A stretch of 64,000 nt of DNA from assembly GCF_001613425.1 (NCBI RefSeq), contig NZ_BDCI01000022.1:180711-244710 (forward strand). Direction: 5' to 3'. Under the pieces are notes generated by a model that saw nothing but the letters and a program-made list of their open reading frames with translations, was not told the origin of the DNA and made no database searches. The stretch is from Nocardia vulneris (GTDB taxonomy: Bacteria > Actinomycetota > Actinomycetes > Mycobacteriales > Mycobacteriaceae). The translations under genes were made by a program, and so were the position numbers. Of the stretch, positions 41,188 to 48,821 are shown one piece after another. Numbering within the stretch: the stretch's first letter is position 1; every line of letters begins with the position of its first letter.

Positions 41188-41358
41188 ATGGCGTCCAAGT
41201 CGACCGAGATCCGGCCGATCATCAAGCTGAAGTCCACCGCGGGCACCGGGTACACGTACGTGACCAGGAAGAACCGCCGCAACGATCCCGACCGCATGGT
41301 GCTGCGCAAGTACGACCCGGTGGTCCGCAAGCACGTCGATTTCCGAGAGGAGCGCTGA
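41188..41358 (+). CDS. rpmG: 50S ribosomal protein L33 (zinc-free type)
   Basis: 56 residues from ATG 41188 with AGGAG upstream: MASKSTEIRPIIKLKSTAGT, then YTYVTRKNRRNDPDRMVLRK. No cysteines are present. It is the second gene of the zinc-starvation ribosomal operon and was read directly because it is short. Confidence 0.95.
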   Translation: MASKSTEIRPIIKLKSTAGTGYTYVTRKNRRNDPDRMVLRKYDPVVRKHVDFREER

Positions 41359-41359
41359 G

Positions 41360-41665
41360 ATGGCGAAGAAGTCGAAGATCGCCCGCGACGCGCAGCGCCG
41401 CGCCGTGGTCGAGCGCTTCGCCGACCGGCGCGCCGAGCTGAAAGAACTGATCCGCAAGCCGGGCACATCGGCGGCCGTGCGCGCTGAAGCCCAGGCTGAG
41501 CTGCGACGACAGCCGCGCGATGCCAGTCCGGTACGATTGCGCAATCGGGACGCCGCCGACGGACGACCGCGGGGTCACCTCCGGAAGTTCGGCCTTTCCC
41601 GTGTGCGTGTGCGCGAGATGGCCCATCGGGGCGAGTTGCCCGGTGTGCGCAAATCGAGCTGGTAG
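41360..41665 (+). CDS. rpsN: 30S ribosomal protein S14 (long, zinc-free type)
   Basis: 101 residues starting one base after rpmG. MAKKSKIARDAQRRAVVERF, RPRGHLRKFGLSRVRVREMA and HRGELPGVRKSSW are the typical S14 C-minus features; the CxxC pairs of the short zinc form are absent. Confidence 0.95.
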   Translation: MAKKSKIARDAQRRAVVERFADRRAELKELIRKPGTSAAVRAEAQAELRRQPRDASPVRLRNRDAADGRPRGHLRKFGLSRVRVREMAHRGELPGVRKSSW

Positions 41666-41699
41666 ACAACCACTGTTCTCGTACGAAGGATCCCGTCAT

Positions 41700-41954
41700 A
41701 TGGCAGTCAAGCGAGCACCGTCGAAGAAGGTTCGCGCCGAGCAGGCCCGCCGTCCGAAGAAGAACCCGCTCATCGCCGCAGGCATCGAGAAGGTCGACTA
41801 CAAGGACATCAACCTGCTGCGCACGTTCATCTCCGATCGAGGCAAGATTCGCAGCCGCCGGGTCACCGGGCTCACCCCGCAGCAGCAGCGCCAGGTCGCC
41901 GTCGCGGTGAAGAACGCCCGCGAGATGGCCCTGCTGCCGTTCACCAGCCGGTAG
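41700..41954 (+). CDS. rpsR: 30S ribosomal protein S18 paralogue
   Basis: 84 residues from ATG 41700. The core YKDINLLRTFISDRGKIRSR and VTGLTPQQQRQVAVAVKNAR is diagnostic, and the N-terminus lacks zinc-binding cysteines. It is the last gene before a strong terminator. Confidence 0.95.
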   Translation: MAVKRAPSKKVRAEQARRPKKNPLIAAGIEKVDYKDINLLRTFISDRGKIRSRRVTGLTPQQQRQVAVAVKNAREMALLPFTSR

Positions 41955-41972
41955 ACCAGAACACCACCGTCC

Positions 41973-42011
41973 GGCGACGCCCCCGTCCACGGGGGCGTCG
42001 CCGCCGTTTTT
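41973..42011 (+). terminator. Terminator of the ribosomal paralogue operon
   Basis: GGCGACGCCCCCG and its complement enclose a 4-nt loop and are followed by GCCGTTTTT. Confidence 0.9.
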
Positions 42012-42198
42012 GGCCAGGCTTGGCACAGCCGGGAGCCGTTCCACCCCAAAGAAATTCGTGGCGTGCCCGCGCGCCCGACACAGCGGGGTACCGAAAAGAT
42101 CTGCACCGCTGGACACTTCGCGTACGCCAACTGTTCACCTACCCGGCAGTAGCTCGAACACTTTGTCGCACAGGGGATTCACAAGCAACCCATAGCGC

Positions 42199-42214
42199 TG
42201 TGACATCGGTCACA
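42199..42214. promoter_or_regulatory. CRP-like site upstream of the KAS III-AvrD cluster
   Basis: TGTGACATCGGTCACA matches TGTGA-N6-TCACA exactly, 124 bp upstream of the first gene of the cluster. Confidence 0.65.
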
Positions 42215-42285
42215 TCCGATGCGACTTCAGGTGTTATAGCCAAACGTACTCACACCCGGTCACGCGCAGAATGTTAGATTACCTC

Positions 42286-42302
42286 ACTGGTAACAGACCA
42301 GT
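42286..42302. promoter_or_regulatory. Operator-like palindrome at the cluster promoter
   Basis: ACTGGT, five bases, then ACCAGT. A TAGATT -10-like hexamer lies just upstream (about 42275-42280), so transcription would start in the palindrome, as expected for repressor control. Confidence 0.5.
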
Positions 42303-42337
42303 AACGGACCTTCGCCGGGTGATTGAGAGGTCGTGAC

Positions 42338-43327
42338 ATGACTTTGCAGGCCGGCATATCAATGATTGGCGTCTATCGGCCCGAAAGGATCGTGTCCAAC
42401 GCCGAATTGGCGCCCGGCCTGAACGTCGACAACGAGTGGATCATCCGCCGGACCGGAGTCGCCGAACGCCGCTTCGCCGGTGACCACGAGACGGTGACCT
42501 CCATGGCCGCCGCCGCGGCCGACGCGGCGTTGCGCGCCGCCGAAATGCGGGCCGGTGCAGTCGATGTCGTGATGCTCGCCACCTCCACCGAACTCACCCA
42601 GACCCCGGCGGCCGCCCCGGCCGTCGCCGCGGAACTCGGCTGCGACCGCCCGGCCGCCTTCGATATCTCGGCAGGCTGTTCCGGATACTCCCACGGTATC
42701 GGCCAAGCCGCCGCACTCATCAATGCCGGACAGGCCGACACGATATTGGTCATCGGCTCGGAAAAGCTCAGTAACAACATAGATCTCGCCCAGGCGTCCG
42801 TCGGGCCGATCTTCGGCGACGGCGCGGGCGCGGCCCTGGTGACCCGCGTGGACACCGGGCATATCCGCCGAACGGTGTGGGGCAGTTCCGGCGCGTACGC
42901 CGGATTGATCCGCCAAGAGCCGACCTGGGACGAGTTCCGCGCCGACCCCACGCTCGTCCGGCCGTCACTGCAGATGGACGGCACCTCCGTATTCCGCTGG
43001 GCCACCGCGACGGTCCCAGGATTGGTGCGCGAGATCGCCGCAGCGGGCGAGGTCGCGCTGACCGAGGTGGAGGTGTTCATTCCCCATCAAGCGAACCAGC
43101 GCATCATCGACAGCGTGGTCCGCGAACTCGGCTGGGAGAACCAGTCGGTCGCGATCGCCGACGACGTCCGTAGATCGGGTAACACCTCCGCCGCGGCCCT
43201 TCCCCTGGCCATCGACGACCTGGTGACCTCGGAGCGGGCAAAACCCGGACAGCTCGCGTTGCAGGTGTCGTTCGGGGCCGGATTGTCGTACGCGGGACAG
43301 GTATTCGGCCTTCCACCGGTCGCCTGA
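42338..43327 (+). CDS. 3-oxoacyl-ACP synthase III (FabH-like)
   Basis: 329 residues from ATG 42338 (GAGAGG upstream). The KAS III triad is complete: C114 in ISAGCSGYSHG, H250 in FIPHQANQRI and N282 in RRSGNTSAAA. It condenses an acyl-CoA with malonyl-ACP or carries out a related acyl transfer. The gene opens a co-directional cluster with AvrD, two ATPases and an exporter, so it more likely supplies a beta-ketoacyl building block to a small molecule than serves housekeeping fatty-acid synthesis. The chain length is unknown. Confidence 0.9.
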   Translation: MTLQAGISMIGVYRPERIVSNAELAPGLNVDNEWIIRRTGVAERRFAGDHETVTSMAAAAADAALRAAEMRAGAVDVVMLATSTELTQTPAAAPAVAAELGCDRPAAFDISAGCSGYSHGIGQAAALINAGQADTILVIGSEKLSNNIDLAQASVGPIFGDGAGAALVTRVDTGHIRRTVWGSSGAYAGLIRQEPTWDEFRADPTLVRPSLQMDGTSVFRWATATVPGLVREIAAAGEVALTEVEVFIPHQANQRIIDSVVRELGWENQSVAIADDVRRSGNTSAAALPLAIDDLVTSERAKPGQLALQVSFGAGLSYAGQVFGLPPVA

Positions 43328-43378
43328 TCCGCCCTGTGTCATCTGTTCGATCTGTGTTCGAAAGTGCGGTGCCAAAAT

Positions 43379-44368
43379 ATGAAACATTCATTCTCCAGTT
43401 ATGACGAACCCCTTGGCCCGCACACCAGCCGATACTTCGGAGACGGCTACAAGAACGTCGGCCGCGAGTTCACCCGGCTCGCGCTCAGCAGGTCGAACCA
43501 GGTGGGTGCCAAGCATTCCGGGCGGGCGCGCCTGACCTACCCGGCCGGTTGGTCCACCAAACGCGACGGCGAGCTCATCCCGCACGTGAGCAGCGTCGAC
43601 ACCGTCATGCTCGCCGCGGCACTGTGCGACGCCGCGGTGGCCCGCTCACGGGAACTCTCCGCGGCCGAATCGGCGCGTTCCTGGGTGCGCCACGCCACCG
43701 TCCGCGCGGGCGCCTCGCCGCACGAGGATCTGGCCGACGTGCCGGTGACCGCGGAGGTCGTCGGCGCCTCCGACACCACCGAATCCGAGATCGAAACCAC
43801 CTTCAAGTTCCAGGTCGGCCCGCTGAACGGCACCCTGTCGATCGTGCACCCGCCCGGGTCCGGCGCGCAGTCCGAGCCTGGGTTGGACGAATTCGATGGC
43901 CTGGCCGAGATTTTCGGTCCCGCACCGCACTACTACCTCAACGGCCTGGTCAATCACACGCTGACCGCGAGCGAACTCACGGTCGACGAGACCGGCACCA
44001 GAATCACCGGGCAGCACCGGATCACGGCCGGCCAGGTCGGCGGGTTCGCCGGCGCGGAGTCGGCGTACTCGTACAGCTCCTCCCCCATCGATTCCGTGGT
44101 CGGCGCGGCCCAGTCCTCGCAAATCCTGCTCTACCACCTGGATTCACTCACCCGGGCGACCAGCAACACCCTCTGGATGCGCAAACTCGAGTTCATCACG
44201 GCCGGTCCGCACCGCCCGATCGACGACTCCTTCGAGGGCATCCTGGAGATCCGGCGCGCATCGATCATCGATCGTGGCGGAAGTCGCTGGCGCAGTGCCG
44301 ATATCCAGATCAAAGCGTTCAACGGCGTCACCGGCTCCTGCCTGCTCGCGCACCAGCTACCGGAATGA
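43379..44368 (+). CDS. AvrD-family protein
   Basis: 329 residues from ATG 43379 (GTG 43364 is an alternative). The start LGPHTSRYFGDGYKNVG matches my recollection of Pseudomonas syringae AvrD (LGPxxxRYFGxGYK). LTYPAGWSTKRDGELIPHVS, VDTVMLAAALCDAAVA and WVRHATVRAGASPHEDL also fit, as does the length. AvrD directs synthesis of syringolides, thought to arise by joining a beta-ketoacyl chain to a pentulose. A KAS III gene directly upstream fits such chemistry. The protein has no signal peptide. It overlaps the next ATPase gene by 4 bp (ATGA). Confidence 0.8.
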   Translation: MKHSFSSYDEPLGPHTSRYFGDGYKNVGREFTRLALSRSNQVGAKHSGRARLTYPAGWSTKRDGELIPHVSSVDTVMLAAALCDAAVARSRELSAAESARSWVRHATVRAGASPHEDLADVPVTAEVVGASDTTESEIETTFKFQVGPLNGTLSIVHPPGSGAQSEPGLDEFDGLAEIFGPAPHYYLNGLVNHTLTASELTVDETGTRITGQHRITAGQVGGFAGAESAYSYSSSPIDSVVGAAQSSQILLYHLDSLTRATSNTLWMRKLEFITAGPHRPIDDSFEGILEIRRASIIDRGGSRWRSADIQIKAFNGVTGSCLLAHQLPE

Positions 44369-45033
44369 CCGCCGACACCATCCTCCGCCCGGCGCCGACC
44401 AGTGTGCGGACCCAACTACCGGCAGTACGGCTGGCGATCACCGGTGCACCGGGCACCGGCAAGACCACGCTGGCCACCGCGCTGTCGTTGGCCAGTGGGT
44501 TACCGCATACCGGCCTGTCGCCGGAATCAACCGTGGTGACGAGCACGCGGCGGCTGGCACGGACGGTCGAGCTACCGATCCGCATGCTAGAGCGGCGGAT
44601 AACCGCCGAGGCAGGCACCGAATCCGGTTTTGTTTCCGATGGATCGGTGCTGAACGAGTGGGCCCTGGCCGAGACCCTGCGGCGCAGCCGCCGATTCCTC
44701 AGTCGGTTGACCAACCCGCGGGATATTCCGAATCGCCGCTTCGAGAAGGGGTTTCTGGCCGCACACGGAGCGATCGTCGCCCGCCGGGCGGCCGCGACCT
44801 ACGATGCGTTCGTCCATCTGCGCATAGATCCGGCGACGCTGGTCGGCGACGATGCCGAGCAACGCGCGCTCGCCGACCGGATCCTGCTCGAGACAGTGCA
44901 CGCATCGACCATCCCCTATTTCGTGTTCGGTGGATCGTTCGAGGATGTGATCACCCAGCTGACCCGCCTGTATCGTCTTCCAGAACTCGTCCCAGCCGAC
45001 AGGGCTGTCGCCGCTGCGTCGAAAACCCCTTGA
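44365..45033 (+). CDS. P-loop ATPase/kinase A of the AvrD cluster
   Basis: 222 residues, ATG overlapping the avrD stop. Walker A GAPGTGKT is at 27-34 and a conserved SDGSVLNEW follows at 91-99. The fold resembles the AAA_28/NadR-type small-molecule kinases. The sequence DAFVHLRIDP later matches a strand in the second ATPase of the cluster (DAYVHLPVEF). It may phosphorylate a sugar or acyl intermediate. The substrate is unknown. Confidence 0.75.
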   Translation: MTADTILRPAPTSVRTQLPAVRLAITGAPGTGKTTLATALSLASGLPHTGLSPESTVVTSTRRLARTVELPIRMLERRITAEAGTESGFVSDGSVLNEWALAETLRRSRRFLSRLTNPRDIPNRRFEKGFLAAHGAIVARRAAATYDAFVHLRIDPATLVGDDAEQRALADRILLETVHASTIPYFVFGGSFEDVITQLTRLYRLPELVPADRAVAAASKTP

Positions 45034-45051
45034 ACAGAGGATAATTCGCTT

Positions 45052-46677
45052 ATGGCCATCGGACCGACCGAGACCGCGTTCCGGCGATCGGATACCGCGA
45101 TCTGGACTCTCGTCGGGGTGGCAGTCGCCACCTTCATGCTGATGCTCGACCTGACCGTCGTGAACGTGGCCCTGCCGGACATCCGCACGGCGTTCGATTC
45201 CTCGTTCTCGTCCCTGCAATGGATTCTGGACGCCTACGCCCTCGGTCTCGCCGCGATTCTGCTGGCCGCCGGCTCGCTCGCGGACCGGATCGGGCGCCGA
45301 AAAGTCTTCAATATCGGGATGGTCGTCTTCGCGGTGTCCTCGCTCGTGTGCGGTATCGCGCCGAACGTCGAGGTCCTCGTGGTCGCCCGGTTCGTGCAAG
45401 GTCTGGGCGGGGCAATCCTTTTCGCGGTCGGTCCGGCGCTGCTCGGGCACGAGTTCCGCGGCAAGGATCGTGGCATGGCCTTCGGCGTCTTCGGCGCGGT
45501 GACCGGCCTCGCGATCGCCTTCGGCCCGTTGATCGGCGGCGGGCTCACCGAAACCGCGGGCTGGCGCTGGATCTTCCTGATCAACGTCCCACTGGCCGTC
45601 GGCGCACTCGCCGCAGGCATGCTGAAGATGCGCGAATCACGCAGCTACGCAACGCCGCCCGTGGACTGGCTCGGCATGGCTACCTTCTCGACCGGGCTGT
45701 TCTTCCTGGTTCTCGGATTACTCCGGGGACAGGAGGACGGCTGGGCGAGTGCGCGGATAATCATCTGCTTCGTGATCGCCGCGCTGCTGCTCGCCGGGTT
45801 CGCCCGGGTACAGATCACCCGACGCGGTGCGGCCATGTTCGACCTCAACCTCTTCCGCAACAACACTTTCGGTGGCCTGTCCGTCGTCACCGCACTGTGC
45901 GCCTTCACGGTCATGCCGGCACTGTTCCTGCTGATCTCCTACGTGCAGAACCAACTCGGCTACTCCGCCCTGGCCAGCGGCATCCGCTTCCTGCCGTTGA
46001 CCTTGCTGCTGTTCGTGGCCGCCGCCGTGGCCGGTGGCCTGGTCACCAAGCTCGCGCCCGCGGTCCTGGTCGGCACCTCGCAACTGTTGATCGCCGCGGG
46101 CTTGGCCGCGGTGGCGCTGACCGACGTGGACTCCGGTTGGACCGCACTGATCCCCGCCATGATCCTGATCGGCCTCGGCATGGGCATGTTCAGTCCGCCG
46201 CGCGCCGCGCTGTCGATCGCGGTGACCATCCCGGACAAGGCGGGCATGGCCTCGGGCGTCAACGAGACTTTCCAGCAGGCCGGGCTGGCCATCGGTATCG
46301 CCGCCGTCGGCGCGTTCTTCCAGAACCGGGTCGACGATGCGTTCACCGACGCCGAAGCGGCTCGAACCGCGCTGGGCGACAAGGCCTCCGAGGTCGCCGA
46401 CGTGATCGCCGCGGGCGGTGGTGCGCAGGTGGCCGCGGACGGACCGCTGCGCGCTGCGGCCGAAACCGCATACCTGTCCGGACTACACCAGGCGATGCTG
46501 CTGGCCGCCGTACTCGCCGCGATCTCGGGCGTGGTCGCCTTTCTCACGCTGCGCCGTGAGGACCTGAACGAGGCCGCGCTGGCCGCGCCGGGGGTACCGC
46601 CGGAGGACGACGTCACCCGCCCGCTGCCGTTGCCCGAGGGTGCGCGCCGCGCCAAACAACTACGCACCGATCGCTGA
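45052..46677 (+). CDS. MFS exporter, DHA2 (EmrB/QacA) family
   Basis: 541 residues with 14 predicted membrane helices. Family motifs: FMLMLDLTVVNVALPDI (motif D1), GSLADRIGRRKVFNIGM (motif A) and GPLIGGGLTETAGWRWIFLI (motif C). The short hydrophilic end carries PLPLPEGARRAKQLRTDR. DHA2 pumps export drugs or secondary metabolites by proton antiport. Its place between two ATPase genes suggests export of the cluster's product and self-resistance. Confidence 0.92.
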   Translation: MAIGPTETAFRRSDTAIWTLVGVAVATFMLMLDLTVVNVALPDIRTAFDSSFSSLQWILDAYALGLAAILLAAGSLADRIGRRKVFNIGMVVFAVSSLVCGIAPNVEVLVVARFVQGLGGAILFAVGPALLGHEFRGKDRGMAFGVFGAVTGLAIAFGPLIGGGLTETAGWRWIFLINVPLAVGALAAGMLKMRESRSYATPPVDWLGMATFSTGLFFLVLGLLRGQEDGWASARIIICFVIAALLLAGFARVQITRRGAAMFDLNLFRNNTFGGLSVVTALCAFTVMPALFLLISYVQNQLGYSALASGIRFLPLTLLLFVAAAVAGGLVTKLAPAVLVGTSQLLIAAGLAAVALTDVDSGWTALIPAMILIGLGMGMFSPPRAALSIAVTIPDKAGMASGVNETFQQAGLAIGIAAVGAFFQNRVDDAFTDAEAARTALGDKASEVADVIAAGGGAQVAADGPLRAAAETAYLSGLHQAMLLAAVLAAISGVVAFLTLRREDLNEAALAAPGVPPEDDVTRPLPLPEGARRAKQLRTDR

Positions 46678-47470
46678 GCTCGTGTATCTCATCGACGGAC
46701 AGCGACGCCCACACCTGCGGCTGGCCATCTCCGGCACCTATTCGACCGGCAAGAGCACGACCACCGAGGCGCTCTCGCTGGCCACCGGCATCCCGCGCAC
46801 CCATGCCATGACCGCGCGTCAACTGCTGATGGACATCGCGCCGGGCAAGACACTGAACGAGTTGAACACGATCGAGCTGCTCCAACTCGGCCTGCGCCGG
46901 TTCGAGGAGCGGATCCAGAACGAATCGGCAAGCGACTCTTTCGTTTCCGATGGGTCCGTGGTGCACGAGTGGGTGTACGGTACGGCTCGCCTGCAGGTCG
47001 GCATCAACCCTGGCGCGAACTGGCCGTCCCGCGTGATGAAGTCGCTCGCCGGCATCGGCCGCAAAGCTCCGGTGCGCGAATACACCCAGATATTCGGCGA
47101 CATCGTCAAAGAACGGGCCCACACGCTCTACGACGCGTATGTCCATCTGCCGGTGGAGTTTCCGATGCGCGCGGACGGTCATCGCCCGGTTTCCGAGTCG
47201 TTCCGGAAGCTGTCCGACCAGTCTCTGCTAGACGTGATCCGCGGACTCGGAGTTCCGTACGAGGTGGTCGGCGGGAGCGTGCACGAACGGATCGACAAGA
47301 TCATCGAGCTGTTCGATCTCGATATCGTCATGCCGATCGATCAGGCGATCGAAGAGGCGCACCGCCGAGTAGGCACCACCATCAAGGTGATCGAGAGCGA
47401 TGCGCGCTACAAAGCCGCCCAGCGCAAGAAGTCCGTCGGTGATCGGGTGAAGAACGCCATGCGGTACTGA
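46640..47470 (+). CDS. P-loop ATPase/kinase B of the AvrD cluster
   Basis: 276 residues from GTG 46640, overlapping the exporter gene by 38 bp; GTG 46682 is a possible later start. Walker A GTYSTGKST is at 32-40 and SDGSVVHEW at 103-111, the same signature as ATPase A, so the two are paralogues. A long basic C-terminus (KAAQRKKSVGDRVKNAMRY) is specific to this one. It ends at a strong bidirectional terminator, closing the cluster. Activity is unknown; NadR-like kinase chemistry is a guess. Confidence 0.75.
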   Translation: MRAAPNNYAPIAELVYLIDGQRRPHLRLAISGTYSTGKSTTTEALSLATGIPRTHAMTARQLLMDIAPGKTLNELNTIELLQLGLRRFEERIQNESASDSFVSDGSVVHEWVYGTARLQVGINPGANWPSRVMKSLAGIGRKAPVREYTQIFGDIVKERAHTLYDAYVHLPVEFPMRADGHRPVSESFRKLSDQSLLDVIRGLGVPYEVVGGSVHERIDKIIELFDLDIVMPIDQAIEEAHRRVGTTIKVIESDARYKAAQRKKSVGDRVKNAMRY

Positions 47471-47486
47471 ACTCACCCCCGCGACG

Positions 47487-47524
47487 ACGTGGGGCCCGGC
47501 GCACATTCGCGCCGGGCCCCACGT
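47487..47524. terminator. Bidirectional terminator closing the AvrD cluster
   Basis: Perfect 16-bp arms ACGTGGGGCCCGGCGC with a 6-nt loop lie between convergent genes. Confidence 0.9.
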
Positions 47525-47545
47525 GTTGTCTTGCACCGCAATAAT

Positions 47546-48115
47546 TTACGGGATGGTCAGCACCTGGCCGGGGTTGATCAGGTCCGGGTTGTCGATGCCG
47601 CTCGCGTTCGCGATCTCCTGGTAGCGGTTGCCGTCGCCGTAGAAGCGCTCGGCGATCGCCCACAGGGTGTCGCCCGGCTCGACCGTGTAGGTGCGCACCT
47701 CGGGAGCCGGCGGCGGGGGCGGCACCTCTTCGGCGGCGGGCGCGGCCTCGGCGGCGGGCTCCGGGGCGGGCAGCGGGTTGTCGGTCTTGGTGTCCGACGC
47801 CCACAGCGCGCTGCCGTCCTTGCCGTACAGCACGACGTTGCGGTCCGCCTGCACGACCAGGCGATCCGGGTCGCCCTTGCCGTTGGTCTCGGTGGACCAG
47901 GCCGCACCCTCACCCTTGTACAGGACGAAGTTGCCGTCGGACTGCAGGGTCGCACGCTCGACACCCTGGTTGTGAGTCAGCGTGGACCACACAACATTTC
48001 CGTCCGGCTCGGTCAGCACGAGGTTGCCGTCGCTCTGCAGCGTGAGGCTGTACGCACCCCCTTGCAGAGACTGGCCCAGTCCGAGTTCTTCGCCAACGCG
48101 CAGCGTGTCGCCCAC
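47546..48115 (-). CDS. Bulb-type lectin plus LysM protein
   Basis: 189 residues from GTG 48115 (AAAGGAAG 4 nt upstream). The N-terminal 115 residues form a bulb lectin with three QxDxNxVxY-like sites (LQSDGNLVL, LQSDGNFVLY, VQADRNVVLY). A Pro/Ala/Glu linker leads to a LysM domain (RTYTVEPGDTLWAIAERFYG, then NPGQVLTIP). The lectin should bind mannose-type glycans and LysM binds peptidoglycan. No signal peptide is present at this start, so export may use another route. Confidence 0.85.
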   Translation of the reverse strand: MGDTLRVGEELGLGQSLQGGAYSLTLQSDGNLVLTEPDGNVVWSTLTHNQGVERATLQSDGNFVLYKGEGAAWSTETNGKGDPDRLVVQADRNVVLYGKDGSALWASDTKTDNPLPAPEPAAEAAPAAEEVPPPPPAPEVRTYTVEPGDTLWAIAERFYGDGNRYQEIANASGIDNPDLINPGQVLTIP

Positions 48116-48347
48116 GGTTCTTCCTTTCGAAGGTTCTGAAGAGCATCCGACATCGACGCCCGCCGTCCACACCCAAGCGCGCATCTAGGCCGAAGATACT
48201 GCTCGAGTGGGAGTTACGGAGGGATTACGCGCATGGTTCGCCGAAAGTTCACTGTGGGGTGCGTCCTATTGCGGTCCCACGCCCGGTATGCGATGGGACC
48301 CGACGGCGGCCATACGCCGCCGCGCATCCGCCACTAGGGTTGTCGCC

Positions 48348-48809
48348 ATGACTCGGATGTCCGGCGGCCGTAGCGCCGCAACCCTGGCCGGCGTGCTCGG
48401 GTGTCTCGTTGCCGCGGGGTGCGGCAGTTCGGATGATGGTGCGGCACAACCGAAGACCAGCACGACGAGCAGCGCGGCGCCGAGCACCCCGACGGAGGAC
48501 GCCGGGGCGAACCGGGGCCGCGAACTCAGCGCCGACCCGACCATCGTCGGCGCCCGCCCGACCCCCTTCACCTCGTGGACCCGTCTGGCCGACGATCGCA
48601 TCGCGGTGAACTTCCAGACCGGCTCGCCGGAGTGCTACGGCGTGGACGCCACTGTGCGCGAGACCGATTCGACCGTCACCGTCGAGCTGCGCGCCGGCAC
48701 CCGCGCCGACGCGGTCGGCCGGATGTGCACCATGATCGCCGTCTTCGCCTCGCTCGACGTGCAACTGAAGTCACCGCTGGGCAACCGTCAGGTACTCAGC
48801 GCGGTGTAG
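48348..48809 (+). CDS. Putative lipoprotein
   Basis: 153 residues from ATG 48348. A type II signal peptide ends in the lipobox LVAAGC, followed by a Ser/Thr-rich linker and a compact domain with two cysteines (PECYGVDATV and GRMCTMI). I do not recognise the domain. It is convergent with the hexosaminidase gene. Confidence 0.75.
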   Translation: MTRMSGGRSAATLAGVLGCLVAAGCGSSDDGAAQPKTSTTSSAAPSTPTEDAGANRGRELSADPTIVGARPTPFTSWTRLADDRIAVNFQTGSPECYGVDATVRETDSTVTVELRAGTRADAVGRMCTMIAVFASLDVQLKSPLGNRQVLSAV

Positions 48810-48821
48810 CGGAGCTCCGCG

